Positions 34,890 through 47,452 of a stretch of DNA of 64,000 nucleotides are shown here, piece after piece. Every line of letters begins with the position of its first letter. Within the stretch, counting starts at the first letter, position 1. The DNA lies in NCBI GenBank assembly GCA_023053545.1, contig JAKZAN010000192.1:1-64000 (forward strand), read 5' to 3'. Under the pieces are notes generated by a model, which was not told the DNA's origin, searched no databases, and saw nothing but the letters and a program-made list of their open reading frames with translations. Source of the DNA: Lepidurus packardi. Its lineage: Eukaryota; Arthropoda; Branchiopoda; Notostraca; Triopsidae. Position numbers and translations under genes: made by a program.

Positions 34890-35505
34890 TGGGAGAGAGT
34901 ATGAATTGGCTTAGAGTGAGGATTGTATTCTAGTTGATCTATAAAAACTATAATCAGGACGGGTTAGTCGAGAGTGAAATTATTGATAACCGAAATTTTA
35001 GAGTCATAGATGGAAGGGATGGCGTTTCATGAAGAGCAAGATTGGCAAGGAGAAGCAACTTGCCAAGCATCCAGGCGAGAAGTGGTGAGAGTGGATGGGA
35101 AAGTTAGTAGTCGGGGAGATTTATGTTTCGAGGGTGGCGATGAGGGTTTAGATAGTTTATTAGTCGGGGAGACTACCAGTAAAATAAATGTGTATTCTAG
35201 AGAGAGTGACCAGTTTGAAATCAGAGGTTTAACCGATACTTTAATTTATGGATCAGGTGTATAGATCTATCGTCAAATCGCCAATTCGAACTGAACAATG
35301 GGTGTGGAGTCTGCACTGGTCTGTGGCTCAGACTTGTGTCTACACTGCTAACCGTCCCTGCCCCACCTGCGAACCGTCCGAGACTGCCTACACACCATCA
35401 TTTCTGATCTCTTCCATTCATGCCCAGTTCAACACGGCTTTAGAATATTTTTAAACATGCAATCGTCCATATCATTATCGACAATCCAGTCGAAATTATT
35501 AGTTC
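34890..35505. other. Divergent intergenic region with a doubtful ORF
   Basis: About 616 nt between divergent genes. It contains a plus-strand ORF of 94 codons (35010-35294, Gly/Glu/Asp rich, one TAG) whose codon use is purine-rich and unlike the neighbours. I would not call it a gene without transcript support. No RNA gene or repeat seen. Confidence 0.4.
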
Positions 35506-38500
35506 ATGAGCCTTGCCGCACTCAACGCAATTCTGTCCACAGCGACCTGCAAACTCTCCAGAGTCCACTACCGGGATCTCCTTCCTTTTGTGCTCCCCAT
35601 CAAGATTCTCGGCGTCGTCTGGTACCTGTCTGCTCTCGCAATCACCACCCATCTCTTCGACACTGAATTCCTCCACTACTTCTCCGTCTTTCCACTCCTC
35701 CTCAGAGACAAAATATCTGACTAAAACTTCCAGTCCATCCTGGCTGTCTCCCTCCTCCTAAAACTCCTACTTGTGTACTTTATTTGCCGCCCCCACCTGC
35801 TGTCTCATCGTTTTGTGAGTCACTATGTATACGCCGTCATCGCGCTGAACTCTTAGTTGCTGCAGCTGATCGACTTGACGCTCAACTTCCATCACCATGA
35901 CTACCTGTTGCTGCAGATCCTGAGTGCTGCAAACTCTCTGCTTGCGGTGGGAGTGAAGATCGTGGAGGAAATGTACTTGTGCAACTACTCGTTCCTCAGC
36001 GAAAGCCCCTTCAAAAAAATACCAGAGTGGAGTTCTCTGGTGCTGGAGCAGTTGATGCTGGGCGGAGCTTTCTTCACGCTCAGCAATGGGATGGGGGTTT
36101 CAACCCTCTTTTTCTTTTTCATCCACGCTTGTTACTAAATAGGTATTACCTTCCATTATCTCTTTTCCTTTGCGCTTCCTATCTTTCAGCCCTGAAACTC
36201 AGTTTCCCCTATACTTACCCTGCCTTCACTTTGGTCAGCCTGTTCAAAGTGTCCCTCAACATGTGTTACTTCGTGGTCTACACCTTCTCGACCCTCATGC
36301 CGTCGTACCTCAAAGATGCCTAAACCGTGTTCATGCTCGTGGCCGTCCTCAGCAACATATTCCTGTACCGATACTGGCAGCTCAAAACATATGTAACACT
36401 TCGTGTTGATTAGTTATTTGGCACTCATTACCTATAATTTTCATACTGCCAGTTGGGCCTGTGTTACCTGTACTTCTCGGTCTTAGGAACTCATAATCAG
36501 CGACGTCGAGAAGGCCAAGTAGTGGTAGGAAAATCACATTAAACTCCAGCAGATGCACCGTCTCAGCCTCGACTACAACGAGAACGAATAGATCCTTGGC
36601 TCCGTCATCAATATTCACATGGAAAGGTGTCAAGATGTCTACTGCATCTGCAAAAAACGCACTCCCATCTATGATTTCCGAACATCGCAACGTTCCAAGT
36701 TCGAAGACCGACGGGTCTTCTTCAAGGATCCCGTGTTCCTGAGCTACTTCATTCTGGAGCTCGCCACTGACAATAAAGACACCTTCGAAGAGTAGCCCAA
36801 CGCCTGGCTGCTGTACCTGAGCGCTATCAACAATATCAACATCTACACGCGCAGCTACTTCTAGCAGGCCCACTTCCAACACAAATTTAAGAGGGAGACC
36901 ATCACTAACTCTGAAAGAATCGTCCTGGATTTCGAGCAGACCAACAACCTTCTATTTATGAAGGAGTGGAACAGGAACTGCGAGACTCACTTCATCGAGG
37001 TGGTCCAGATTCTGGAGCAGAGCTTGGACGAGCTGCGCAAACTTATTTCTGATATGGTGCTCAACAAAACCCAGCTCTTCAAGTACATGCTCACGTCCAC
37101 CATTGAGAGACCGCATATCTTTTCCTACTGTTCTAAGTAGCTAACGCTCAGGAACTAAATCAACAAAATTTACGAGCGTGTCATCAGCATCAGCAATCTC
37201 TCCCGAGAATTCTGGGATATCATGAAGAACTACGCCAGTAACATCATCAACGATGAGGAACTCTATCACAAAATTCGTAAACTATAGCGGGTTCCTGAGA
37301 AGATGTCTGCAGAGTCACTATTGACTGGCAGCCCTTCAATGGCCGACACCATCCATCTCGCTATGAATAAGAACACTTGTCTTGTTAAAATTTCAACCGA
37401 ACATGATAACCTCGGTTTGATCACTTGGCATTGTCGGAACCTGCGCCAAGTCTTTAAATTTAAGCCGAGCTTCACGATCATGGGGCAGAATGTCTCCCTC
37501 CTAATGCCTCAGGTGTTCAAGTGCGAGCACCAGCAGTATCTCATGGACTGGCTTCACAAAGCATAAAGCAGCAAGATTAACTTTTACAACAAAGTGTTCC
37601 TGGAGACTGCAGAGGGAAGCTGCCACACTGCTCTGCTCTATCTGAAGATTTGCCCATACTTGGACTCGTACGAAGTCTACGGCATGATTCATAAAGTTGA
37701 AGAACTGGAGTATATGATCCTCGATCAGGAGATGAGATTACTTAATAAGCCCAGTTTCCTTCCTGAAGATTTGGGGATCTATACAGGTTGTAATATGGCT
37801 ATTTTGAGTGATGAGCTGCTAGACCTTGCTGAGAATGGCTTTGATCGGCTGTACAGCTTCTGCGAAAATAAGAGTCCTCTTGAGCTCCAGTTTATTTTAA
37901 ATAACGAGAACAAGTGGGCACTGGATGAGTATAGGTCCAAAGAGGAGACTTTATTGCTCCCAAATGTTTGTTCCAACAAACGCTCGAAACAGATACTGAC
38001 ATCCCTCAGAAAGTACTACCACTCCTGCTTGTACAGCAGGACCATGACTCCTCTCCTTCACTTGGAGGTACGGGTCGACAGACTTTCTATCAAATCGGTC
38101 AACAGCTATAAAGAGTACTTCGTGCTGCAAACTGTGAATCCCGTTGTCTCTCCTTTCAAACTCGTGGAGAGCATCATTGATAACCTCAAAGGAGATACCG
38201 GTAAAGACCAATAAAAATCATTCATTAGCATTGAAGATCGCGACTCTTAGACTTAACCCCTTTTCCCCAAAATGTAAGTGTCTGCATCAGCTGAAGAAGA
38301 TTTTCCCTCCAAGAATTCCTTCCTCCGCGCCAGCAGAAAGCAATAGTCACAGCAGAATAACCTTGCCGCTATTTCTATTTTCCTGCTGGCAGTCATAATG
38401 GCTGCATCAGTTGGATCGCTCGTTTTCAAATAATACGAGCTGGCAATGTATGGACAAGCCATGAATCAGAGTATACCGGCAAACGATGTGGTGTACGATG

Positions 38501-39969
38501 CTTTGGCCTGCTTCAACTATGTGACTGATGTGGCTCTTCATCAAGGTCCCTTTCCTGCCTAGAGAGTCGACTGGGTTTATAACCAAAGCGTTTTACTTGC
38601 CAATCGAATGTCCAATATCCTTCAATCAGCGACTACTGAAGGTAACCAGTTCTTCAAGGGCACTCGCACAATGTTCAGTTCTAATTCTTAGAGTACCGTG
38701 TCAACCTTGATCTTTCTGGACTCATATGCTGGAAGATGTAAGCTTATGGCCAACGGACTGATCAGTGGATAGCCGACCAGCACGGAGATCTTCTAATTCA
38801 TGAGAGACAATTTCCAAGAGTTGGCAGCCCTGGATAACGAAACCCTGGATAAGTTTAACTCCTTGGTTTCGATGTCAAAGAATGACTTGCTCTTCGATCT
38901 GGTGAGTGCTGCCATCTGGAGTGCAAGCTTCTGCTTGGTAGTAGGCATCAAAGCCTATCTCTGGAAAGTGCACAAAAAATTGGAAGATATATTCCAGGTA
39001 TTCAGATCTATGGAGTATGAGGTCGTGGCCAGTCTTCATGCACTATTCAATGGGTTCCTAATGGTTAGCAACGAAAACTTTATTGACAGTTTCGGTAAGA
39101 CGATATAGGACAAGAAGGGCCAACAGAGAATTGTGTCGGAGAAAACAGCTTTCCCGCTCAAGTATGTACCGGTGCTCCTCGGCATTGGAATACTCTTGTC
39201 CCTATCTTCATTCGTTATCTTCCAGAACAGCAACCAGCTCTCAGTCAATCTCCGCGAGATCGGGCGACTCTAGTCATCTCTGCACCTGATAATGGGTGAC
39301 TTAATGGAGTCAATCAACAGGTTCAAACTTTCCTGCTTTTTGATGCAGTCCCAGCAGTAACTCCAACCTCTCAAAAATATCATATCAGTTTCTGAAATCA
39401 ACCTCATGCGAACTGTCAAAGATCTAATCATCATTTGCAGAAAACTATTCCCAACACTAGTCACCCCCATTACTATCAAACTCACTCAGGACGCTTGTAC
39501 CTTGAGCCAGCCTATTCTTCAAGACTGGCAACTCACCCAATGTCGCACTAATGGAAACCTCCAGTCTGGGCTCCTCTCTGCCTATAACGTCTATATTCGC
39601 TATCTCAATGAGCAACGCCTAAAACTCTAAACGGACCCTTCGCTGAGGTTTAGGCTGGCAGATGATCCAGTTTACATCAGGATAAAAAGGAGCGTGGATT
39701 TTCAACTGACAGCGATGCAAGAGATTCGAGCGACACTGACGTCTCTTGCGTCCGACATGGTTGAGGACTTCCAAGCAAACACTCAAATTTTTACAATAGG
39801 AGGGGCTGTTCTGATCATTCTTATGGGAGGACTAGGCTGGTGGTTGATGCGTCGGGAAAAGGCAAGGATCTTGAAATATTACTCATTCCTGCTGGTGGTG
39901 CCAAGCTTGGCTCTCTCCCAAAATAAGAACCTCAAGCTACTTCAGAAAAACTCTAGCTCAATACTTTGA
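35506..39969 (+). CDS. Giant multi-pass membrane PAS-domain protein (ciliate family)
   Basis: Three exons, 35506-36142, 36190-36392 and 36487-39969, with introns of 47 and 94 nt; 1440 residues. The first 280 residues contain about six to eight membrane helices. A cytoplasmic region follows. At about 560-640 lies a PAS-like domain (CLVKISTEHDNLGLITWHCRNLR.., GQNVSLLMPQVF). Further membrane helices lie near residues 905, 1085, 1180 and 1390. Such large PAS/transmembrane proteins form a big family in ciliates; their ligands are unknown and a sensory role is assumed. The long third exon is free of TGA over 1160 codons and holds over 20 TAA/TAG Gln codons. Confidence 0.85.
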
Positions 39970-40046
39970 TAATACTACACTCACTCTAAAAACATCAATC
40001 ACCTTCTAAATAAAGTATACCTATCTTACTTGACCCTAATTCTTAT

Positions 40047-40751
40047 TCAGTGTTGAGATAGCAGTTCCTTCTACCGACATAAACCTCTGTAGTATTCGAT
40101 TAGGGCATCAGTATTCTCTGCCAGTAGCTACTCTCTTTACAACTCCTTCACGCTCCCGTCTGACATCACCACTGAGAATCTCACCCTTGGAGGACTAGAC
40201 TTTTTGGTATCGGCTGACCCTGCAGATTTGATAGGAGCTTCTCCTGAAGCCTGCAGGGTGTGGCTGTTGACTCGGACAATAATCAATCCCCCCAGTGTGG
40301 AGGGATAGTTGACGTGATAAGTCTTGACCTTGACACGTTCGCGCTCCTCTTTCATTCTGAGCATCCGACGTTTCTTATCCTTTTTCATCTCCTTCTTTGT
40401 CTACTTCATTTTCTCGACTTCCTTCTTCTTTTTATTGAGGTAATATCCGACCATATTTGGCGGCAAAAGAGCTCTCTACACCCATAGGTAGCGACACTTG
40501 AGACTGTCCAGGTTGTTGATATAGCACTTGAAGTACATTTTGGATCCTCGGCTGGTCTTATCCATGATCTTGACGACCTGGTATCGTTCTTCCTTGAAGG
40601 TGATGATACCTGGTTCTGATGTGTCTTGTTTGGCATCTTCGGCGATCTCTATGGGGCTGGTCTTTTTGATGGTAGTATTTGAAAGGGTGGCAGGAGAGTG
40701 GTTAGAGTCTTTAAGGTCTTCCTCTGTGTGCACCTGAGATTACTAGATCAT
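40047..40751 (-). CDS. HP1-like protein with degenerate chromo and chromoshadow domains
   Basis: Single exon of 234 residues, ATG 40751, TGA 40047-40049. Residues about 48-95 (RYQVVKIMDKTSRGSKMYF) follow the chromodomain pattern Y-x-V-x-K-I-x-D..YhhK. The W-K-G-F core is replaced by C-Y-I-N-N. A very Lys/Arg-rich linker follows. The C-terminus (VVMSDGSVKELQREQLL.., ALIEYYRGL) resembles the end of a chromoshadow domain (hhhFYE). HP1-type proteins read methylated H3 in ciliate heterochromatin and DNA elimination bodies. Both domains are weak, so this is a hypothesis. Confidence 0.45.
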
Positions 40752-40961
40752 GAGTTTGGGTATGTATGGGAGAGGGGAATTTAAAAATATGAGCTTCAGA
40801 TTTCAATAAGGCAAAAAACTAAGAATATATCAATCGAGGAATATCGCTATTTATCGATCTGTGGATGGCTGGATAACCATCATACTACTATCTTTAAACA
40901 TCTAACGATATGCTGTAGATACTGTGTGTTAGTCCTAGAATGCCCTTAACTGTTAGACCCA

Positions 40962-41259
40962 TCAGAACTGCTTTCCCGCCCTTGGTATCTTGAAGTTGGG
41001 GTTACACTTCTCCTGCTGGTTTCTTATCATCTGGCTGTTCAGGTGTAGCCGACTATCCCACAGTTTACTCGAAGCACTAAACACGATATTGATATAGAAA
41101 TGGTCGGCAAGTCTCATCGGATATTTACAAGTGGGAACGCAGGTACTCGGGATGAGTCACTCGAGTATTGTAGGAGACTATAGACTTAGGCCTGGTGACC
41201 TTGAGCCTATCACAGTTACGATCGACTTGTCTGCAGCAACGATCACGGTTCGGGTCCAT
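40962..41259 (-). CDS. Small basic protein, unknown
   Basis: Two exons, 41259-41129 and 41076-40962, with a 52-nt intron (GTAAAT..TAG); 81 residues. Without the splice the frame changes character; with it the protein reads smoothly through HPEYLRSHFASSKLWDSRL to a TGA at 40962-40964. It is rich in Arg, Asn and Cys at the N-terminus. No family recognised. An in-frame ATG at 41394 exists but lies inside the 3' end of the nucleotidase gene, so 41259 is preferred. Confidence 0.55.
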
Positions 41260-41356
41260 ACTTATTGTAGCTAGTGGAATGTGCAAATGAATAACTATTG
41301 ACAGAATGGACAGTTTATTATAAATAGAGGATCCCGAACTCATCCGAGAACTTTGG

Positions 41357-42898
41357 TCAGAGCATAGTAATAGCACTTTGGCTCTCATCGACATTAAAAC
41401 ACAGCAGACGTCTGCCCTACCACTCTTCGAAACTTAGCTACAGGCTGTTCTACTCCACGAATTCCCTCACTTTCGCATCAGTGTGGTCCAACAACCTCTC
41501 AACCAGATACGAGTTCTTCAACTCCTATTTCGGGGAAAATACAAATGTTGCCTCCTTTAAGTGCGAGTATCCATCGCCACCCGTCGCGTGGAAGGCGTGC
41601 AGACACACTACGTACTATCTGTTCTCCTCGAGTGGTTGTCCATTGATCCGAATGCTCTCCTTCACAACTCTGTCGAATGGCTATCTGGTACTATCCCAGG
41701 TGAAGGCTATCCCAGCCATAGAGGCAAATCTGCCAGCCAAATTAGGGTACATCGCGACCGAGTTTTATAGGAGCTGCTTGACTTTTGTGGAGTCTATTCG
41801 CTTGGTGACGACGAGATCTTCGATAATGTTGGTGAAGACCGAGTAAGCTATAGGTCCTGGTTTTACGATAGTATCGCTCCTGACGTTGCCCGAGGCCAAT
41901 ATTGCGAAATCGCATTTGACACACTTTTTGTACCATTTGGCAATCATGCGAATGTAGGCGTTCTCAGTTTTCCGAATGGTTGAAAAACGGATATCGATTT
42001 CCTTCTGAGTCATGCAGACGATAGAGTTCTGGCGGACCTGTAGTTCAGCGTAGAGGGTGTCGACGTGCCTCTGAAGTTCTAGATCAGGAGTATATTTACT
42101 GGTGATCTCTTCAAGCACTCGAGTGACTGCATACTTCTTGTTCTGCAGGTAGAAATCCGCCTATTCGCCTTAATGGCTAGGAGCGATTGTTAGGAGTGAA
42201 AAACTCTTGAAGTTAGTTCCGCTCTTGATGAAGACTGTATCCCTAATCTTCTCGCTCTTTACTGTATGATCATGTCCTCCCAGAATCAGGTCTATGCCAG
42301 AAACCTCTTGTGCTAGCTTCATATCGTTATACCCCATCATATGAGTGAGGGCGATCACGAGATCACAGCTATGGTCCTTGCGCAACGTGTTCGCCATGAG
42401 CTACCCATATTCCACAAAATCTACGTAGTCGCACCTGCCATCGTAATCCTCGATCAGGACATCTAACCATTCCTTCTCGGCTAAAGCAAATATACCTATT
42501 TTAAGTCCCGCCCTATTGATGACGATGTACTATTCAGCTTAGGCTATTCTGCGACCTGTAACCTTATCGTAGACATTGCTGAGAAGCCATGGAAAATTGG
42601 TGCTGTTTTTTAGCTTCATCACTTGGGCTATGGGGAAGTCCAAATCGTGGTTTCCCAGGCAGGCTACGTCAATTCCGAATGCATTGAGAGGCTTAATCAT
42701 ATGTTCACCTTGGTGGATAGTTGCGAGAGTACAGGGCGAGAAGGCGTCTCCAGAGAATAGAACTAGGGTGTTAGGAGTCCGGAAATGGTCGATAGCAGTT
42801 CTGAAGCGAGCAACTCCGCCTAGTGGTTCTTCGTGAGATGGTTGGATATCATAGACATCATTGAAGTGGATGATGGTCAAGGGTTCTGCTGGTTGCAT
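41357..42898 (-). CDS. 5'-nucleotidase / metallophosphoesterase (UshA family)
   Basis: Single exon of 513 residues, ATG 42898, TGA 41357-41359. Metal-binding motifs of the calcineurin-like phosphoesterase domain appear in order: FNDVYD, SGDAFSP, LGNHDLDF, ALTHM and GGHDHT. The C-terminal 5'-nucleotidase domain follows, with ATGGDGY near residue 448. The protein would hydrolyse nucleotides. There is no signal peptide or lipid-anchor signal, unlike ecto-nucleotidases, so it is probably cytoplasmic as in related protist enzymes. Ten or so Gln codons are TAA/TAG. It lies 97 nt upstream of the small gene on the same strand. Confidence 0.92.
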
Positions 42899-43151
42899 GA
42901 CTCTTGGGGTGGTTGATTATATTATAGATTAAGTAGTACGCGAGACCCTGGGTATCAACAGTGTTTGGTGGATCAGAGAAAACCATGTGGATTCTAACAT
43001 TCTATGGGTTTGTTTAATGACCCTACCAGTCGACTGATAAAATTTGATCGATACACTCGAACAGAACTCAAAAAGATTGGATAATGCAAATTAGTAGGAG
43101 TAACATTTAACAGATCCATGTATCTACCGAATCATGCTCCTGCGATACACT

Positions 43152-43980
43152 TCATTCACGGCTGCTCCCGATCAATCTCAGCAAGAACAAGAATATCTGC
43201 AAGATGTCCACGTACAGCAACAGAGCTCCCACTGCCCAATCGTCCACGCTCAAAGCTAGACGCTGTCCTCCCAGGATCAGCTGTGTGTCTGCGATCAGGT
43301 AGATTCCGAACACTATTACTCCCAAAGTGCAGTACATGATGTTAAGGAACTGGCTTCGGATGAAGATCATGAAAATTCCCATGAACAAGAGGCCGAAGAG
43401 TAGCACCACCATGACTCCGTATTTGACAGTGAAGTCTCGCTTGGTCGTGAAGGCGTAGAACGTAGTAGCCAGAACGATGCCTATACCATCAGTCAATAGG
43501 AATAACTCTTACCGAAAGTCATCAAAGCAGCCATTAGCACTACGAAGTTGCCTCGCGTGTCTTGTGCAGCAGTCGCAGCACAAATGAAACTTACCAGATA
43601 AGCTTCAGCAAGCGTGAAGATAGTGAGACTGATCAAATTCGTGGGATACTTCCGACCTGACTCAAAGCATAAGAGTACTAGCTGGGATACTATCAGAAGA
43701 GCTAGACACACCCACATGAGCCAGTAATTAGCAATTTGGAACATGAGGAATGTGCGGCTGTACATGGAAGCAATAGTGAACATGACAGTGACGAAGAGTT
43801 GGACTGCACATGATGATATGAGTTTGGATGGTTTTTACTGGAGAGGACGGTGTAGACCTTGCGTACAAAAGAGAGGCGTGCTTGAGCGTATAGGGTTTCG
43901 CGGAGAAGAGGAGGGCTGGAACCGACGACAATCTGGTCGTCAGGGTATCCGTACTGGTCTGAGTATTTTTGGTCAATCAT
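43152..43980 (-). CDS. BAX inhibitor-1 / Lifeguard (TMBIM) family membrane protein
   Basis: Three exons, 43980-43839, 43803-43513 and 43480-43152, with introns of 35 and 32 nt; 253 residues. After a soluble N-terminus, FVRKVYTVLSIQLFVTVMF opens the BI-1 domain; seven hydrophobic segments follow, including YLVSFICAATA, MTFGIVLATTFYAF and IYLIADTQLILGG. Asp in the sixth-seventh helix region (IADTQLI, SVDDWAVGALLLYVDIL) matches the calcium/pH-sensing Asp pair of the family. It resembles TMBIM4/Lifeguard and would sit in Golgi or ER membranes. Both introns are near the lower size limit seen here. Confidence 0.92.
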
Positions 43981-44134
43981 TGGGATTTATGTTATTTCGG
44001 GGACAAGCAACTCCAAAATGATTATAGCCCAACCGTAAGAACGCTACCTATTGATTCTATTCTGGGCTCGATCGCATCATTAAATCTGCACATAATTTTA
44101 GTCCTATTACACGAGTCCTGTACTTATAGAGTGT

Positions 44135-45255
44135 ATGTATACACAGATGGAGCATACACTCTCCAACATAGAGCCACATTCCCAGCCCAGACAAAGAGCC
44201 CATACTCTCCACTCCCCCGAGTCTCCCAAAATCGGCATAGATGGCACCAAGTGCAAGCTGCACTCCGAGTACTTCAACCTCAGAATGCTCCAGCCCAAGC
44301 TCGGTCTCAGGAAGCAGGAGAGCAACGCAGTCAAGCAGGAGCCAGGCTCACAAATCCACTCCCTAATAAACTCCCAGACCATGCACAAAAACGATGTCGA
44401 ACTGTTTTCTCTGCAGCTGCCCCATAAAGGGTTGAGAAAGAACAGGAAGAGCCTCCAAGAAAATATTATTCACTCATCTCTGCAGAAGTCCCGAGTGGAT
44501 AATAACACTGTAGGATTCAGCAAGCCCCTGACCCTCTCAACCATTAAATCTAAATTCTATGAGTCTATCCTCTACAGAACAGCCACCAAGGTTACTGCCA
44601 ACTCTCGTTCGCAATATCTCGAACCAGCCGAACAATCATTCGCAATTGCAGAGGAGCCAGACCAGCGCAAGATATTTGAAACCAGCGAGGAACTCGCTTG
44701 CCGAAACGATTTTGTGGATGCCTTGCGCGCTAGACGCAAAGCCCTCAACCAAAGACTCAGACTCAAGAAGCTACAGCCAGCTCATAATCCAAGTCTAGCT
44801 ATCGACCCAAACTATAAGGACACTCTCTACGGTTCCCGGATGCTTGATAAAGACCCAGAGTAGTTGTAAGGTCACGGGTGGATGCCCAAAAAGACCAAAA
44901 CTGGAAAGACGATAGGAGGAAATCTAGTGCAGGAGATCATCATCACAGAATAGGATTTACAAGGGCATGTGCCTTTACATCGGATGGGGCAGAAGGGAGA
45001 ACTAAAGATAAAGCACGGGACGATACTGAGTCTATTCCGAGATACCGCTCGTGGGAAGCCGTCGCTGAGAACATCACACTACCGGATCTAACCCTGGTGA
45101 TGGAAGGGTTGGAAGAACATGCTGCTGTGGACAACGTGCAGTTTGTGACTTTGACAGCCCAAATAAAATTTTATGCAAGGATAGGTCTGGACTTACAAAA
45201 AATAGGGCTTAATAAAATACTCAATGATATCCCTGCATATGTACACTTATTCTGA
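44135..45255 (+). CDS. Hypothetical disordered protein
   Basis: Two exons, 44135-44865 and 44916-45255, with a 50-nt intron (GTAAGG..TAG); 356 residues. The protein is rich in Ser, Gln, Lys and Leu with short helices (SEELACRNDFVDALRARR). Its last exon ends in a helix (KIGLNKILNDIPAYVHLF). If the intron is kept, the frame stays open to a TGA at 45098-45100 and gives a different, basic tail. The spliced version has more natural composition. No family recognised. It ends 27 nt from the stop of the convergent transporter gene. Confidence 0.55.
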
Positions 45256-45282
45256 ATATCACATTCCTCCTCACTCAATGGA

Positions 45283-46245
45283 TCAGAGTTCAGCCCTAGC
45301 CGTGAAATATTATTGTTTTAGCACGTACATCACAGCCCCAGCCACGACCACTCCGCAACCCACCATCAGTGAGGAGTTGTAGCTGCTGCAAAGGACGATA
45401 AGCGTGCTCGAAAAGACTGCTACCGCCACCGAAACTCGCTCCGTCTGCATCATCTTGATGGTCAGGAGCCCTGTGAAGAGAGACAATAACCCTCCGGCAA
45501 TCATAACGGCCCATTGAACTAGGTCTGGTTTTATGATAGTTTGCAACGGGAAGAAGACTGGAACGATGAGAGTGCAAATCAGGCTAAACTCATGGTAGAT
45601 GGTGTAGGGCTGCGAGTTCTTGAGGGTGAAGAGTGTCGATGTGATGACTCCGATCAGGATTCCAGGGATGAACTCGATCAGTTTGGTGTAGGTAAAGTTG
45701 CCTTAGAGTAGTACGGAACCGATGATCGCGGCAAGATAACCGTAGCCTAAAGCACCGATACTGTTGCCTCGCACAATTTCCCAGAGCACGGCGACAATAA
45801 TACCTCCCGATCCGTTCCAACCGTAGTGCACTGAACTTATGAATGCCGCTAGGCCCAGAAAACACATCACTTTGAGTTTGTTATCATAGGAGTCGTTAGG
45901 CAGGTAGGGGTAAAGCTCATGTTTGCGGATGAGGTAGTAGTTCAGAAGGAACGAGATCATCATAGCTATGAAGAGGTACTCGAGGGTCGGGATGCTGAAG
46001 TAGTTGCAGGCCTGATACTGGAGGGATACTAGTATTCCTGGCAGAAGGACTAGGGTGACGCCCTTGATGGATATTTTGGGTTCGTCTGCAAACTCCATGT
46101 ATGGGCTGATTTATATTTTCTATGTGTCTTCAGCGACTCCAGCAGTGGCGAGGTTATCTTCGCGTATGGAGTCTCTGGCAGGAGCGTCCAGTATGGGGAC
46201 TTTGAGCTGTTGGAGATCTGTAAGCTCAATGGGTTTGTGTGCCAT
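45283..46245 (-). CDS. Drug/metabolite transporter (DMT/EamA-like)
   Basis: Single exon of 320 residues, ATG 46245, TGA 45283-45285. A polar N-terminus of about 60 residues is followed by ten hydrophobic segments, the usual number for DMT carriers. The last two read QWAVMIAGGLLSLFTGLLTIKMMQ and VAVAVFSSTLIVLCSSYNSS. The Gly-rich helix pairs and the small-residue turn between them match EamA-type second halves. The substrate cannot be told; relatives move nucleotide sugars, amino acids or drugs. Three Gln are TAG/TAA. Confidence 0.7.
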
Positions 46246-46470
46246 TGTTGAGTTAGTTTAAAAATTAATCTGTATATTATTGGATGATAGTATATTGAAA
46301 GATGGATGCTAGTTCGGATTCGATGTGCAGATAGATCGAAAGATTAGTGAGCCAGTAGTGGGAAAGGTATTGAAGCTACTAAAAGTTGCTATAATAGAGT
46401 CGAGAGAAACCAAACTAACAATGCGTATCCTTTTCATCGGCCGTAGGGCTATTTAGTCGAATCGAAACAG

Positions 46471-47214
46471 TCAGGCCATCATCTCGTCGCCAAGCATTTA
46501 TCCAGGCACGACCGATGCTTTCCTCAGGTGACGCAGTTTCAGGGCCTACTTCTTCTGATGCTCTGATAGAGAAGCCACACGCGTGAGCTCCACCCACCGT
46601 GTGACCAGGTACTCCAGCGTCCAGATCACGCTGAAGAAAAAAAACATGACAGAAATGCATATGGCCACTACGATGACAATTGTCAGGAGGTCCTCGCTCA
46701 CTTCGTTCTTTAGCATTAAACCCAAATAGACATAGAACGCTATCACTGCCAAGAAGAAGATGAGGTACGTGCTAAACTTCAACGGTTACTCTTTGGCCTT
46801 GCTGCAGCACATCTACAGCGAAATTGCACATTGTTTTTCTGTGATGAGTTTGTAGGGGAACTTGCAGATTTCGCATTTCTGTACACACCGAGATGCATTC
46901 TTTGTTCTCAGTTTCTTCCGCAGGTACTCCACCAAGCACGATTCATGGCACAGCATGCCTCCCGTGCACAGACAGTGCTGCACGTTCTGGCAGTTGTCCA
47001 GGCAGATCCTGCAGCTGTATTCCGGCAGAGAACATGTTTTCTGAGGAGAGTCCTGAGGGCGGACAGACACGGCAGCAGCATCGCCGAGGGTGACTTCCCA
47101 CTGGGATTCTTTGCGGCCCGACTTGGGGTCTTGGAAGATGTATAGGGTTTCTAGGGTATCGTTATGCAGGTTGTTGGAGGTGTTGCTAGGGTTAATGAGG
47201 AGGACTTGGCTCAT
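46471..47214 (-). CDS. MARCH-type (RING-CH) membrane E3 ubiquitin ligase
   Basis: Single exon of 247 residues, ATG 47214, TGA 46471-46473. Residues about 68-121 form a C4HC3 RING-variant: CRICLDNC, CLCTGGMLCHESC, then CEICKFPY. Two membrane helices follow (YLIFFLAVIAFYVYLGLML; IVIVVAICISVMFFFFSVI). This is the MARCH layout of N-terminal RING-CH plus two helices. Such enzymes ubiquitinate membrane proteins to direct them to endosomes or degradation. It lies between the DMT transporter and NMD3, all on the minus strand. Confidence 0.92.
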
Positions 47215-47452
47215 AGGAGAACTCTGGGATCTTTATTTAAGTAAAGACAAATAGTTGTAGATTTATTTTATGCATTCACCTTGTCCAGCCCAAGACTGTC
47301 TGGCTGCTTTCCCAACCTCCTAATTCTGTAATCAAGCATATAATGTACCAGCCTGTAGTTCACCCCTTATCCCTGTGTTAACTCAATCTTTAGGCACTCA
47401 GAGGCACTTAATAATAAACTCCCATCCCATCATCTCGGCTATACTGACTGCT

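Noticed and set aside
35010-35294. Ninety-four-codon ORF between divergent genes
   Set aside because: Purine-rich, without recognisable sequence or typical codon bias; kept only as a note.
41260-41394. N-terminal extension of the small basic protein to ATG 41394
   Set aside because: It would overlap the conserved nucleotidase gene on the same strand; the internal ATG at 41259 gives a clean gap.
44878-45255. Separate gene in the frame ending at 45255
   Set aside because: It has no ATG of its own and joins the upstream gene by a good 50-nt intron.
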